From Thozetella sp. PMI_491 (taxonomy: Eukaryota > Ascomycota > Sordariomycetes > Chaetosphaeriales > Chaetosphaeriaceae): a stretch of 43,866 bases of DNA. This document shows positions 20,256 through 29,854 of the stretch, piece after piece. Each line of letters starts with the position of its first letter. The first letter of the stretch is position 1. Position numbers and translations under genes: made by a program. The stretch is from contig MU270044.1 in NCBI GenBank assembly GCA_021432635.1, forward strand, positions 24,187-68,052, written 5' to 3'. The notes beneath the pieces are model-generated. The model was not told the origin of the DNA, ran no database searches, and was given only the letters and a program-made list of their open reading frames with translations.

Positions 20256-20657
20256 TAGTCCTATTGGAAGACTGATCTGTGGGAGACTTGGTACCCTTGT
20301 GCGGACCGGGTATCTGGAAAACAAATGGTACTTTGCAAACGCTGTAACTTCGCACTACAAAATCCGTCATTCTCATATAACGGTACTTCCGGCATGACCA
20401 AGCACCTTGCTTCGGTACGTTGCACGCAGACCGTCTATAGTGGCCAGCATGTAACGGCGCAGGTCCGGGCCGGCACTGGTCGGCAGGCTGTAAATAATAC
20501 CGTTATATTTATGTAATAAACATTGTAACAACCACTTTCGAGATGATGGAGCTGAGAGATTCCTACCCTGACATGGGACAAGGTAACTCGGGAGCGGGAG
20601 CTTATCCGTATGTTAGCCAGTATCAGAAGAGGCTTTTATATCATTCAAAACGATACT
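20256..20657 (+). pseudogene. truncated BED-type zinc-finger gene (hAT-like N-terminus)
   Basis: The frame around 20256-20500 encodes a Trp followed by CKRC, then YNGTSGMTKHLASVRC. This matches the BED finger pattern CxxC...H(x5)C and the NGTSxMxKHL segment typical of hAT transposase N-termini. A weak intron candidate (GTAAATAAT to CTTTCGAG or a later AG) containing motif copy 9 follows. Further open coding-like sequence (WDKVTRERELIRM...) then runs until pirin sequence begins at 20658. No catalytic transposase domain is present, so this is either a stand-alone BED protein cut by the boundary or the remnant of a hAT element. Confidence 0.55.
20512..20534 (+). repeat. 23-bp double motif, copy 9
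   Basis: TGTAATAAACA, T, TGTAACAACCA. It follows the BED-finger frame and lies in a possible intron of it. Confidence 0.9.
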
Positions 20658-21071
20658 GCCAGCGCCCGGCTTGACACTGAAGTGGTCGAGCATTAAGAAG
20701 GGGGAGAAGTTGCGGAGCTGCGGGGTGCCGATGGAGCGGCGTACGCGCGCACCCATGCCCTCAGACTGCTCTACAGCGAGGAAAACCTTGCGGATGGCAC
20801 GAGGAACCGACATATTGGTGACGATGAGGTGTGTATCCGGGGGGATGTCGAGTTTGTGTGAAGTTAGGAAGGGGTCGGCGTCAGACGTGGAAGCCTCCTG
20901 GGGTGAGACTGAGGACGCGGTGCCGGTAGTAGCGGTAAAGGTGTTTATTATACTGGCCTTCTCAAGGAGAAGCGATGCTGTATAAGTAGCGAGGTCGAGA
21001 ATGTGCTGTTTGAACAGAACCGTAGAGCCGATGCCGATGATGATGGCGAGTAGAATCGAGAAACGCTTCAT
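20658..21071 (-). pseudogene. pirin, 5' (N-terminal) fragment
   Basis: From the ATG at 21071 the frame encodes a short hydrophobic, signal-anchor-like segment (MKRFSILLAIIIGIG) and a Ser/Thr-rich linker. The diagnostic pirin N-terminus follows: RKVFLAVEQSEGMGARVRRS, then GTPQLRNFSPFLMLDHF and SVKPGAG, where homology stops at 20658. In intact pirins the next residues are FPDHPHRG; HPHRG is found 14.4 kb downstream at 6270. The open frame continues into island sequence for 15 codons to a stop at 20613. The usual soluble pirin may start at the internal ATG of MSVPRAIRKVF (about 20811). No damage is seen within this part, so the split looks recent. Confidence 0.88.
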
Positions 21072-22149
21072 TGAGCAGATGCGGTCAGAAGCGACACTAC
21101 TTATACAGGACCAGGAATGACTGGAGAACGAGGGAAAGATGCCCATCGAATGCCGGCTTGGTCGTTAGAAATATCTTGGAGCTTCTCCCCGCCTCCACCT
21201 GCGAGTCGTGCCGGGTGTTATGCACTCTTATGCGATGCTTACGAATACCGCTTAGCCTACGAGCTTTTCCACGGGTACACTTGCGGCTCTTCTTTTTGTA
21301 ATCCGGGTGGATACAAAATTTGAAGGCCAATAAATCTGAAAAGTCTCGGCATAAAGGTGGGTCGATTGATCAGGTAAGCCCTTTATCTACAGTTAAACAT
21401 ACTAGCTGAGTACCTGTAGTGGTCTTATAGTAAGCGTTGACATAGCCGATCCCGGACCAATCAGAAGCTAGTCATTTGGGTTTGGTGCGATATTTTGTGG
21501 TTTGTCAACGCTTGGCGATGCTTTGACAGCCCCTTCGAGCCACTTTGCCCTTGATATCCTCAGCCTTTGCATCTGTTACGTCATACTACCAGAGCCTCGC
21601 AAGACTGAAAGTTTCGGAAACTTCAGCGACGCTCAAGCAGCACCCATTTGTAATTCCGTCAAAACTGGCATCCTCAGTGTCATTGCAGCGAGAGACTGAG
21701 GCGGGAGTCTACCTTGCTGGTGCGAATATGTGCATAGGGAATTGCAAGTGTCATCTCAATACAGGCCCTTTCATAATGGGCCAAATAGGCCAACGAGCCA
21801 AATGGTCCGTTTACTAGCTTTTAGGCCTTCAAATCTGGCCGGCCTCTCTCGTTCCAGGCCAATAGATATATAGTGGATAGGCTGCAAGGATGCGGATATG
21901 GATCTGGATGGGTACGGGTCTCGAAAGGCATTTCCCGGTCTGGACGGATGTGCCTAATGATTGGCCACAACTCGGCTAGAGGTTACACCTCGCTGGGCTG
22001 TGGATCGTGCACTAAGACTGAGGTTACGCAAGGTAATTCCGACTTTAAGTCATCCCAATCCATCTCCGGGCTATCTAAGGGCGACTGCCGTTTCCTCTGC
22101 AGAAACGACCAAGAGTAAGGACTCGCCAGGTCAGATGTCAGATTTTCGA
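21072..22149. other. pirin upstream region
   Basis: Presumed promoter of the disrupted pirin gene. A GGCC-containing inverted-repeat patch lies near 21780-21860 (AATAGGCC, AACGAGCC, CTGGCCGGCC). No gene is recognised. Confidence 0.4.
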
Positions 22150-22450
22150 ATGAAGAAGTGCAGGATGATCGAAGCACCCATAGCATTTTAAGTGAGGCTC
22201 TTCGCGCTCTTCCTTACATATATACCTTACTCGTTACTGACGCCTCTATTCCAAACACCTTTTCTGAGTTCTACGGGGTTCTTGCCCTGCTTCTTGGGTG
22301 CCCCTTTCAGAGCTGTGAACCCGTCATGGAAGCTTTTGGCACTCGGGGCCAGGGATGGCGATGCGGCGCAAAGGATACTTAGGAGGAAAAGGTGAAACAT
22401 ATCTTCCAACAAATAAACAGAGCAAGCACTCCTGCCCGGAGAGGTGTTGG
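22150..22450 (+). pseudogene. degenerate fragment of the island SNF2 gene
   Basis: Translation gives HSILSEALRALPYIYTLLVT, then NTFSEFYGVLALLLGCPF. After a TAG stop at 22380-22382 comes KHIFQQINRASTPARRG. These align one-to-one with island gene 2: HTILSEALRALNYKYALLVT, NTFKDFYGLLALLPGCPF and KQIFHQINRTSTLARSG. The DEAH Walker B is lost (the equivalent segment reads EVQDDRSTHS), the TGTP motif is changed to TDAS, and the flanks no longer match. It is a relic of a second, older copy just outside the island. Confidence 0.85.
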
Positions 22451-23575
22451 GGATAAAGGGAGGGGGTAAGGTGGCAAAGGTAAATATGGGAGCATCATAG
22501 GATGACTAGTAATGAAAGAATGAGAGTTTCGTTCTCCCTTCAAAGTGATGATGTAGATGAATACGGCAGTGCCTAGTAATAGGGAACAAAAAAAGGGCAT
22601 TGTGAGGTTGATGATATTGCGGGGCTAGCAGGATGAACAAGAAGGCCAAGATGACAACCTCGCCTCGATTCGTAGCGAGACTGCTAGGGAAGGCTCACTA
22701 ACCAGCTTCGATTCCGCGATGCCGAGCAATGAGCCAACAGAACCGCCCAACCAAGGAGCCCTTGGACCTGTGGGGTCTCCTAAGGGACTGCACACCTGTT
22801 CTGTCTTCCCACGGTTGAAATCAGACGTTTTGAATGTGCCGAGCTTGTCCGAGGCTGCGGGAGGCTGGGTAGGTGCCGTACATCAACCTAGGCTTACCCG
22901 GAGCTCTGTTAGGCCCGCGAGCCCGGAGTCGGCAGAAAAAGGGGAAAGGTGAGTGCCTAGGTAGGTAAGCAGAGCAGCTTTTGATATAGCGAGAGCTGTG
23001 GGACGATTAGAAAACACGTTTGTTAGCGAAGGGGACATCGATCGCCGCTTTGCCCAGTCCCTCTTGCCTCCTTCCTACCCCCGGGGCCGTTGGGGTAAAG
23101 TGGGGGCCGCGGCCGCTACTGGATCGGGGTGCACCCTGGCGTCGTGCCTCGGCATTATCCACGGCGCCCACCCCCGCCTTCTGTCGGCTGGGGGATGTGG
23201 GGAGTTCCCGTCCTCCGAACGAGCTCACATGAAGCCACGGCTATCGGCGTCTTGACCATTTCTGAAGCGCTGCCAGCGACGTATTCGGCTCTAGCGGATT
23301 GTCAATCGTATATACACCGAGGAGTCCTCTGTTCTCCTATCTCTCCTTTTTTACGCACTCCAATAACCACTCCATTTGTTCTGCCCCTCACGCTTCGGCC
23401 GCCTGGAGCCCACCTGTAATCCAAGACGTTGGACCTAGCCCCCGCCTCACACTTCGCCTCACTAGACCCGAGCGGTAGTGGCGACATTGCCTCGACGACA
23501 GTCAACGCCGAGCTCGTCCAAACCTGAAGGCTTTTTGGTCCAGTTTTGCACGAAACACATACACACATACACACG
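22451..23575. other. intergenic upstream of thiolase
   Basis: No gene. It includes the thiolase promoter and leader, two CTAGGTAGGTA words near 22958 and a GC-rich patch near 23080-23210. An ACAC(AT) stretch precedes the thiolase start. Residual SNF2-like sequence may extend past 22450 but could not be recognised. Confidence 0.45.
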
Positions 23576-25016
23576 ATGGCGCCGGCCAAGCAAAAACAGC
23601 CCGTCTACGTCCTGGGCGTGGGCATGACCAAGTTCATCAAGCCCAGGGGCAAGGTCGACTACACCGAGCTCGGCTTCGAGGCCGGCATCAAGGCCATGCT
23701 AGACGCCCAGATCAACTACGATGACGTCGAGCAGGGCATCGCTTGCTACTGCTATGGGGACTCCACCTGCGGCCAGCGTGTCTTCTACCAGTTCGGCATG
23801 ACCCAGATTCCCATCTTCAATGTCAACAACAACTGCTCGACCGGCTCGACCGGCCTAGCTATCGGCCGAAACGCAATCGCCTATGGCGCCGCCGACTGTG
23901 TACTTGTCGTCGGCTTCGAGAAGATGATGCCCGGCAGCCTGCAGACCTTCTTCAACGACCGAGAGAACCCCACCGGAACGTCCGGCCTCATGATGGCCGC
24001 CACGAGGGGCGTGACCAACGCCCCCGGCGCCGCGCAGATGTTCGGCAACGCCGGCCGCGAGTACATGGAGAAGTAAGAGTCCTCAGAAGAGACCTGTATC
24101 AAATACGCTCCCGGTGCTGACCGTCTCCTTTAGGTACGGCGCCAAGATCGAGGACTTTGCCGAGATTGCGCGCATCAACCACCTGCACTCTGGCAAGAAC
24201 CCTTACTCGCAGTTCCAGGACGTCTACACGCTCGAGCAGGTGCTCAAGGCGCCCATGATCCACGAGCCCCTGACTAAGCTCCAGTGCTGCCCCACGTCAG
24301 ACGGTGGCGCCGCCGCGGTGCTCGTCTCGCAGGCCTTCCTCGACGCTCGCCCTCACCTCAAGGACCAGGCTATCCTGATCGCCGGCCAGTGCCTGGCGAC
24401 TGACGCGCCGTCGCTTTTCAGCCGGAGCTCTATCGACCTCATGGGCTTCGACATGACCAAATTCGCGGCCAAGACCGCCATGGCCGAGGCCGGCGTGACG
24501 CCCGACGACTTTTCCGTCTGCGAGCTGCACGACTGCTTCAGTGCCAACGAGATGATCACCATTGACGCGCTGGGCCTGTCGGCGCCGGGCAAGGCGCACG
24601 AGCTGGTGCGCAGCGGCGGCATCACATACGGCGGCAAAATTGTCATCAACCCGAGCGGCGGGCTCATCTCCAAGGGCCACCCGCTCGGTGCCACCGGCAT
24701 CGCGCAGTGTGCCGAGCTAGTCTGGCACCTCCGCGGCTGGGCCAACAACCGCTCCGTGCCTAACACCAAGTACGCGCTGCAGCACAACCTGGGCTTGGGC
24801 GGTGCCGTCGTGGTAACGGTCTATGCTCGCGCCGATGGCAAGGCCGCCCCGCAGGTCGACAGCGCCACCGTAGGCAAGATTAACAAGCTGGGCTACAACC
24901 CGGCGGTCGAGGCCAAGGGCTTCACCCACGAGCAGGCCAAGGCGACTCGCAGCAAGACCCAGGCCAGCGAGTGGGCGCTGCAGGACACGGAGAAGAAGGT
25001 CGAGGCGAGGTTTTAG
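23576..25016 (+). CDS. SCP-x type thiolase (3-ketoacyl-CoA thiolase, lipid-transfer family)
   Basis: Exons 23576-24072 and 24134-25016. The intron (GTAAGA donor, TTTAG acceptor) splits the Lys codon of EKYGA and gives 459 aa. It is a full-length SCP2-type thiolase: active-site Cys87 in NNNCSTGSTG, the HDCFS motif in CELHDCFSANE and GHPLGATG near the C-terminus. The first ATG directly precedes the conserved VYVLGVGMTKF strand. These enzymes cleave 3-ketoacyl-CoA, in animals branched or sterol-side-chain substrates, usually in peroxisomes. The terminal ARF fits a loose PTS1-like tripeptide, but SKL-type certainty is lacking. No SCP2 lipid-binding domain is attached. Codon use is strongly GC-biased, unlike the island genes, as expected for a host housekeeping gene. 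Confidence 0.93.
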
Positions 25017-27151
25017 AAAAGAGAAAACAAAAACACCCCAGCGGCCCGGAGAGGCCGGCAGAGAGGGCCGGCGGGCGGGTAGATGGGAGGCTGTTCCGTT
25101 TTGTTCTGCGGCAGGTGTACGCATTACGATGTCCATGTTTGAAGCATGTAAGTCTCCCGGGTCTGCTATATACTAGGGAAAGCAATATTGTGTACGAATG
25201 CAAAACCGGTTTCCTGGCACTGCCACGTCTGCTCCCAAGCGATGGGCAGCATCGGGATGATGAGGTATGAAGATAGGCGAGCGCCACATTCCCAGGCAAG
25301 CGAGCAATCACAAACAAAGACCCTGCATGCTGTGCTGCTGTTGGTGGTGCGCGAGTCGGTGTACACACCGCTCGCAAAGCCACCGGGAAGCTGGTGAGCA
25401 TCCTCCATGTATGAGGCTGTATTTTAGCCTGAGTGAGTGGTGATCAGGGCCCTCAGGTCATTCTTCTGTTGGTTGCAGCACCCCTGGCTCGTGCGTCCGT
25501 CTGTGTGTGAGTTACTCACCATCGTAGCCCTCGTGACACTACGTACCACCACCACTCATAGTCAATATTGTATAAAAAAAGAAAAGAGAGACGACCCGCA
25601 CTCATGCATCCGGAACCAAAGAAACAAAAGTCTGAATAGGCGTCCACAGCTCCGTCTTGGCAGTAATTGCTGGGGAATGGGAAGGGGCGATTGCGTTGTC
25701 GCGGGGCCCGTGCATTCGTTACACATACTTCTACGCGCAGGCAGAGAAGCTTCGAATTCGCGTCGATCATACGCTGTCTCCAATTCATCGGCGCCGGAGC
25801 TCATGCGCGCGAGACACTTTCCTTTCCGAGAAGGAAACGACCGGGGAGCGACGGTCCTTTTGTCGACGGCCCTCTCGTTTTTCCAAGTGTCACGGGCCTA
25901 CGCCCCAGAGCTTGCACGTCGAGCGAGGAGGCCCCTGCTTTCCCTCCTCCATCGCGCCTCCCATCCTCGTCTCTTCTTACCCTATTTTCTGCGGCCATAC
26001 TCCGTATATGGGAAACAGAAACAGGTCCAAACACAGCCGCAACCCTAGGTCATTTCCCAACTACTCGCCTAGGCAAAAAAAGCGTACTTGCTGGCAGGAG
26101 GGGCCGAGCGGTGTCCGTAAGTCTATTGTCTACGTCTGCTTCACAGCCAGCAGCAGCCCGTCAGCCCGACGATCATTGCTCGTCGGCACCGTTTCATAGT
26201 GGCCAGTCTTTCCAATCGAACCTTGGCGCTACCCACCACATGTCCCCGAGAAGCCCGCCATAATGTTTCGCCCAGGCTGGCGGCGCTCGCATGAAGTTGG
26301 GTCGTGGTACGCCCGCATTTACACGGCTTTGCCGATGTGGTGCTCTGACCTCGGATCATCGCCCACCCAGATCTCATGGAGATGGCCGGAGGGTCGGCAG
26401 AGAGGATGATCAGTCCACCCAGGTCCCTCTGTGCTCTGCAGAGCATGAGGCGCCTTAGCGAGCGCTTGGTCACCCTCTTTATCCTTGCCTCACGGACCAT
26501 CAACGCAGGGTGCAGAAGTCTGGGTCTCGCTTGATGTACGTTGTGAGGGCGCCACAACCACTGGTTCTGGAAGCGTGGGTGATGTGTTTCCCCCGTCTTT
26601 CGAAGGCGCCCGGCATCTCCATCCCCGCCCCAAATGCCCCAGACTACCTCTCATCGTGTGGATATCCCTCTCTCCAGCGCGTAACGCATGACATCTCCCC
26701 CCACGCTGCCTCTTGGTCTATCCTCTCGTTGTCTGTTCTCTATCAGGTTGTCCTCCGGCACACGTCCGGCCGTGCCTTAGACCCAGACTTACTTACCGCC
26801 TGGTAAGAACTCCTCCGCTGGTTTCGGGCGCCTCTTGATCTTCCTCGTGGGAGCCCAGATTTCCTCTCGCATGGGTCCATCCCGCCGGCTCAACCGCAGC
26901 GTGCCCCGACTTGTCACGCCGTTTTATATACCACTGATAGTCCACCCCAGCCCATCTGATCGCTCTTGACCCCCCCTCCTTTCCAGTCTGCGCAGAATCC
27001 GGGGACATGGTGTGATGGTGTCGAACGTGTAGAGATCAGCCTGTCTGTCTGCTTTACTTAATCTCTCGGGCACAGCGCGAGTCGCTGTCGCCATCTCTTA
27101 CTTTACTGTTCCTTCTAATAATACCTAATATCTCGGCCTGTCCTCTCAGCC
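25017..27151. other. long intergenic between thiolase and rhodopsin-domain gene
   Basis: More than 2 kb without a recognisable gene. Frames up to ~200 codons occur on the plus strand (25437-26048, 25667-26263) but overlap one another in different frames and contain no motif or exon structure. The last few hundred bases are CT-rich, as expected for the leader of the gene starting at 27152. Confidence 0.5.
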
Positions 27152-28650
27152 ATGGACGCCACCACTCCAGATCTCTCTCGAGGGCCGGTCCTTCTATCAA
27201 TATCGGTGGGCACGGCGAGCTTTGCTTTCTCGACCACCATCGTCCGCTTCTGCGTGCGGACACGAATCAGCAATGACTTCGGGGCGGACGACTATGCCAT
27301 CGGGGCCGCAACGGTAAGCCTATGATGATGGAAGATACACTGGGGACCTGGCCCAGGCGAGATGCGGTTCGAGAGTGCTAATCCTGGGGTCGCCTAGGTT
27401 GTGGCTTTCATCGGCACCATCTTCAGCATCATCGAGTCCTCTGCCACCGACTCTGCTCGGGCGCTCGAGTTCGACGTTCTCGGCCAGCCGTGGTTCCTGA
27501 TGGGCGCGACACTGGGCAAAATCTCCATCTGCTTGTTCTTCATCCGGCTCCTGGGAAGTGCTAAGTCGTGGCGTATCCCATTGAGCGTCTTCATCTTCTT
27601 CATGGCCGTCGTCAACTTTACCTTCTCCCTCACGGTCAACCTCCAGTGCCGCCCTCTTGAGAAGCTTTGGAACCCAACCGTCGATGGAGAGTGTTGGGAT
27701 CCCAGTGTTCAGATTAACTTTGGCTACTTTCAGGGTGCCTTTTCGGTCTTCTCGTGGTTCTTCCTGGCTCTGTTTCCGGTCATGATCGTGCGTGACCTAG
27801 AGATGCCTGGCAAGCTGCGGTGGCCATTCTACATTTTATCGGCCTTAAGCTTCATGTAAGCCCTTCAAACCTGTTGCCTTTGCTATCTATCGACCTAACA
27901 TGATTTAGTGCCGGCGTCTTTTCGATTGCAAGAACGTCTGAGTTGGCCCAAACCGGGGGTGTGAGTGAATACATGCCCAGCTACTTGACAGCACAAGTCC
28001 TCGCTGTGTACGTCCTCCTTCTCTTCCGTACCTTGACCGCTATTACTTACATATATCCTAGGCTCGAGCAGAACGTGGGCATCGTAGCAGCGAATGCCCT
28101 GCCCATGGGACCGCTCCTCTCGCGCCGCGCCCGACAGTTCACCCGTGCCAAGACGCCCGGCGCCGACAGCACACGAACCATGGCTCGGCTGGGCTCTCGC
28201 CCGTCCACCCGCCAGGGAACCAACTACGGCTCGCGGCCCGGTACCTCTCGCTCAACGAACTCGAAGCGGTCGTCCTTTATCGACCTCAAGCGGTCCACCA
28301 CGCTTATCATTGAAGGTCCACGGCGTATGAGCCTTGATGTGACCGATATGCGCGATGATGGGTACGATGACATGGGCTCGGACGGTCGCAGCGTCCGCTC
28401 CGAAGACGGGTTCGACCTCGAGGCGTGGCCCAACGGCATCATCAAGACGGTCAGCGTCGAGGTTATCGAGGAGGTGAACCCCGATCATGTCCCGGGTGGC
28501 CACAGTCACACTCCTAGCAGCACTAGCATCGGAGCGGGGAGCAACCGCGACGGGAGCAGGGCCGGCATCCGAGGCCACTCCGCCAAAGGGAGCGAAGTGA
28601 GTATTGAGCAGGACTGGGAGGCGATGCTCCGTCAGGGCCCTCCCGCCTAG
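27152..28650 (+). CDS. fungal rhodopsin-domain (PTH11-type) seven-helix membrane protein
   Basis: Exons 27152-27313, 27398-27855, 27909-28007 and 28062-28650 give 435 aa. The last intron (GTACGT donor, TCCTAG acceptor) is optional because the frame also stays open through it. Seven hydrophobic segments are visible in the first ~300 residues. Family hallmarks are GADDYAIG in the first loop, LGKISICLFFIRLL, the Cys pair in LQCRPLEKLW...GECWDP, and EQNVGIVAANALPMGPLL at helix 7. No CFEM domain precedes it. The ~190-residue cytosolic tail is Ser/Arg-rich. These are plasma-membrane GPCR-like proteins of Pezizomycotina; PTH11 itself senses surface cues during appressorium formation. The ligand and role of this member are unknown. 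Confidence 0.87.
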
Positions 28651-29854
28651 CCCAAGAGCAGCGCTTCATTTGGGGCCTAGTAGTCTCACACGGCGTTCGT
28701 GCGGGTTGGTGTTTACTCACGTGCGTTTCTCTTGTCTGGCTTACGTGCGAAGCGTGCATTATAGACACTGGCGATTTCTCGGTTTGGCGTTGGGAACGAG
28801 AACAGGGCGCGAGGGGGACGAACAAACATCTTCATCCGGTGGGATCGGTCCATTCATTCATCACAGACAGGCGTTCTGATGTCGTTCGTTTGCGCATCAT
28901 GTTAGCGGGTTCGGCAGTTCGGATTTACGTAGAGGCGATACCCGTGTACGATTAGAAAGCTTTGCACATCCTTCAGAGAGGGCACGCGGGGGACGTGGGA
29001 TGGGATCGGGAAATACGAGAGGCATTGGGCAACCGGGCCGGCGTGTTGGGTAATCTCTAATATGGACCCTCGTTCGCATCCATAGAGATAGATGGCGTCA
29101 CTCATTATTTCTTCTTGGCAAGATTGCGCCAATAAAAAGACAGCGGCATCCTCATGGTGTTGATCACGAATCAATAGGTTTCACCAGGCGTTCCTTGAAG
29201 TGATTCAGGGCCAATTGAGAGTGCTTAAAATGTTGGGAATAGTTAATTGTAAGTGAGTAGCTGAGGGAGTGCTAGCAAGCAGCCCTTATAAGGGATTGTA
29301 CAGTGGTCTCACAGCGCGTGCTTTCCAGGGCCGGTTTCATCCCATTTGACAACTATAGTCTGTGGCCAGGACTAGTGACGCGCAAGATATCTCGAGCGAG
29401 GAGATTGAATCAAACACGGCGTGAGGGATGTGGAATGAGTTCTTCGAAGGGCAGGGCAACTAGGGGAGCCAGAGCCATGAGGGGCCGGGAGCATGGGAAG
29501 GCGTTGGAAGCTACATGTTTGGCGTGACGGAGACAGGGGACTATTGGTATCCAGAGAAGCATCCACCGGCGTAGGGCTTTGGGAGGTGTGCTTGGAAAAT
29601 GGGCTGGCATTCTGAACATCATCACTTGTGGGTTAAGCGAATCATCATAATACCACTACCAGAATTTACTCTAAACTTGACACTAGAGGTTCCTGCTCAT
29701 GAAGTTTTCGGAGATAGCTTAATCCAAACGTTTAAACCTTAAGCACCCAACTTCCACCGAAATTTTTCAGAATTTTTTTCCACCGAACACACATCCTCCC
29801 AAGATCTTTCTTTCCTACCAACTGCCACTTATCACTACAACAACGAAGTTTGCG
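28651..29854. other. intergenic
   Basis: No gene recognised. The last ~200 bases before 29855 are A/T- and CT-rich and contain T-tracts, as expected for the promoter and leader of the HNH gene. Confidence 0.45.

Larger units (their letters stand above)
6271..20657. mobile_element. ~14.4-kb chromatin-gene island inserted in pirin
   Basis: The boundaries are set by where pirin homology stops: codon HPH at 6270 on the left and the KPGAG codons ending at 20658 on the right. Both pirin parts are collinear on the minus strand, as expected for an insertion. About three codons (the usual FPD) are not found at either edge. Gene order is: unknown (-), SNF2 ATPase (+), GIY-YIG nuclease (-), three-PHD protein (+), H3-like histone (-), orphan (+), truncated BED finger (+). 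The 23-bp motif is confined to 16.2-20.54 kb and hAT-like GCGGGA repeats lie at 15.9 kb, so the island may be two nested or adjacent elements. Degenerate relatives of the first two genes occur at 36.3 and 22.2 kb. No obvious terminal inverted repeats, target duplication, or tyrosine or DDE transposase were seen. Confidence 0.75.

Noticed and set aside
16203..20534. CRISPR-like array
   Set aside because: The 23-bp motif is irregularly spaced (hundreds of bases apart), occurs in both orientations and sits in introns of a eukaryotic locus.
6271..20657. Starship-type giant element
   Set aside because: No DUF3435 tyrosine recombinase or other captain-like gene is recognisable, and the size is below the usual range.
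6262..20670. Terminal inverted repeats or target-site duplication of the island
   Set aside because: Only a weak similarity (ATGATAAAA on the left, ATGATATAAAA on the reverse of the right) is visible. It is too short and AT-rich to claim.
23713..24120. Alternative frame inside the thiolase (plus strand, 125 codons)
   Set aside because: It is an Arg-rich shadow of the thiolase coding frame.
25437..26263. Overlapping ~200-codon plus-strand frames between thiolase and the rhodopsin-domain gene
   Set aside because: Two frames of equal length overlap in different registers. Neither has a domain, and composition is that of a GC-rich leader.
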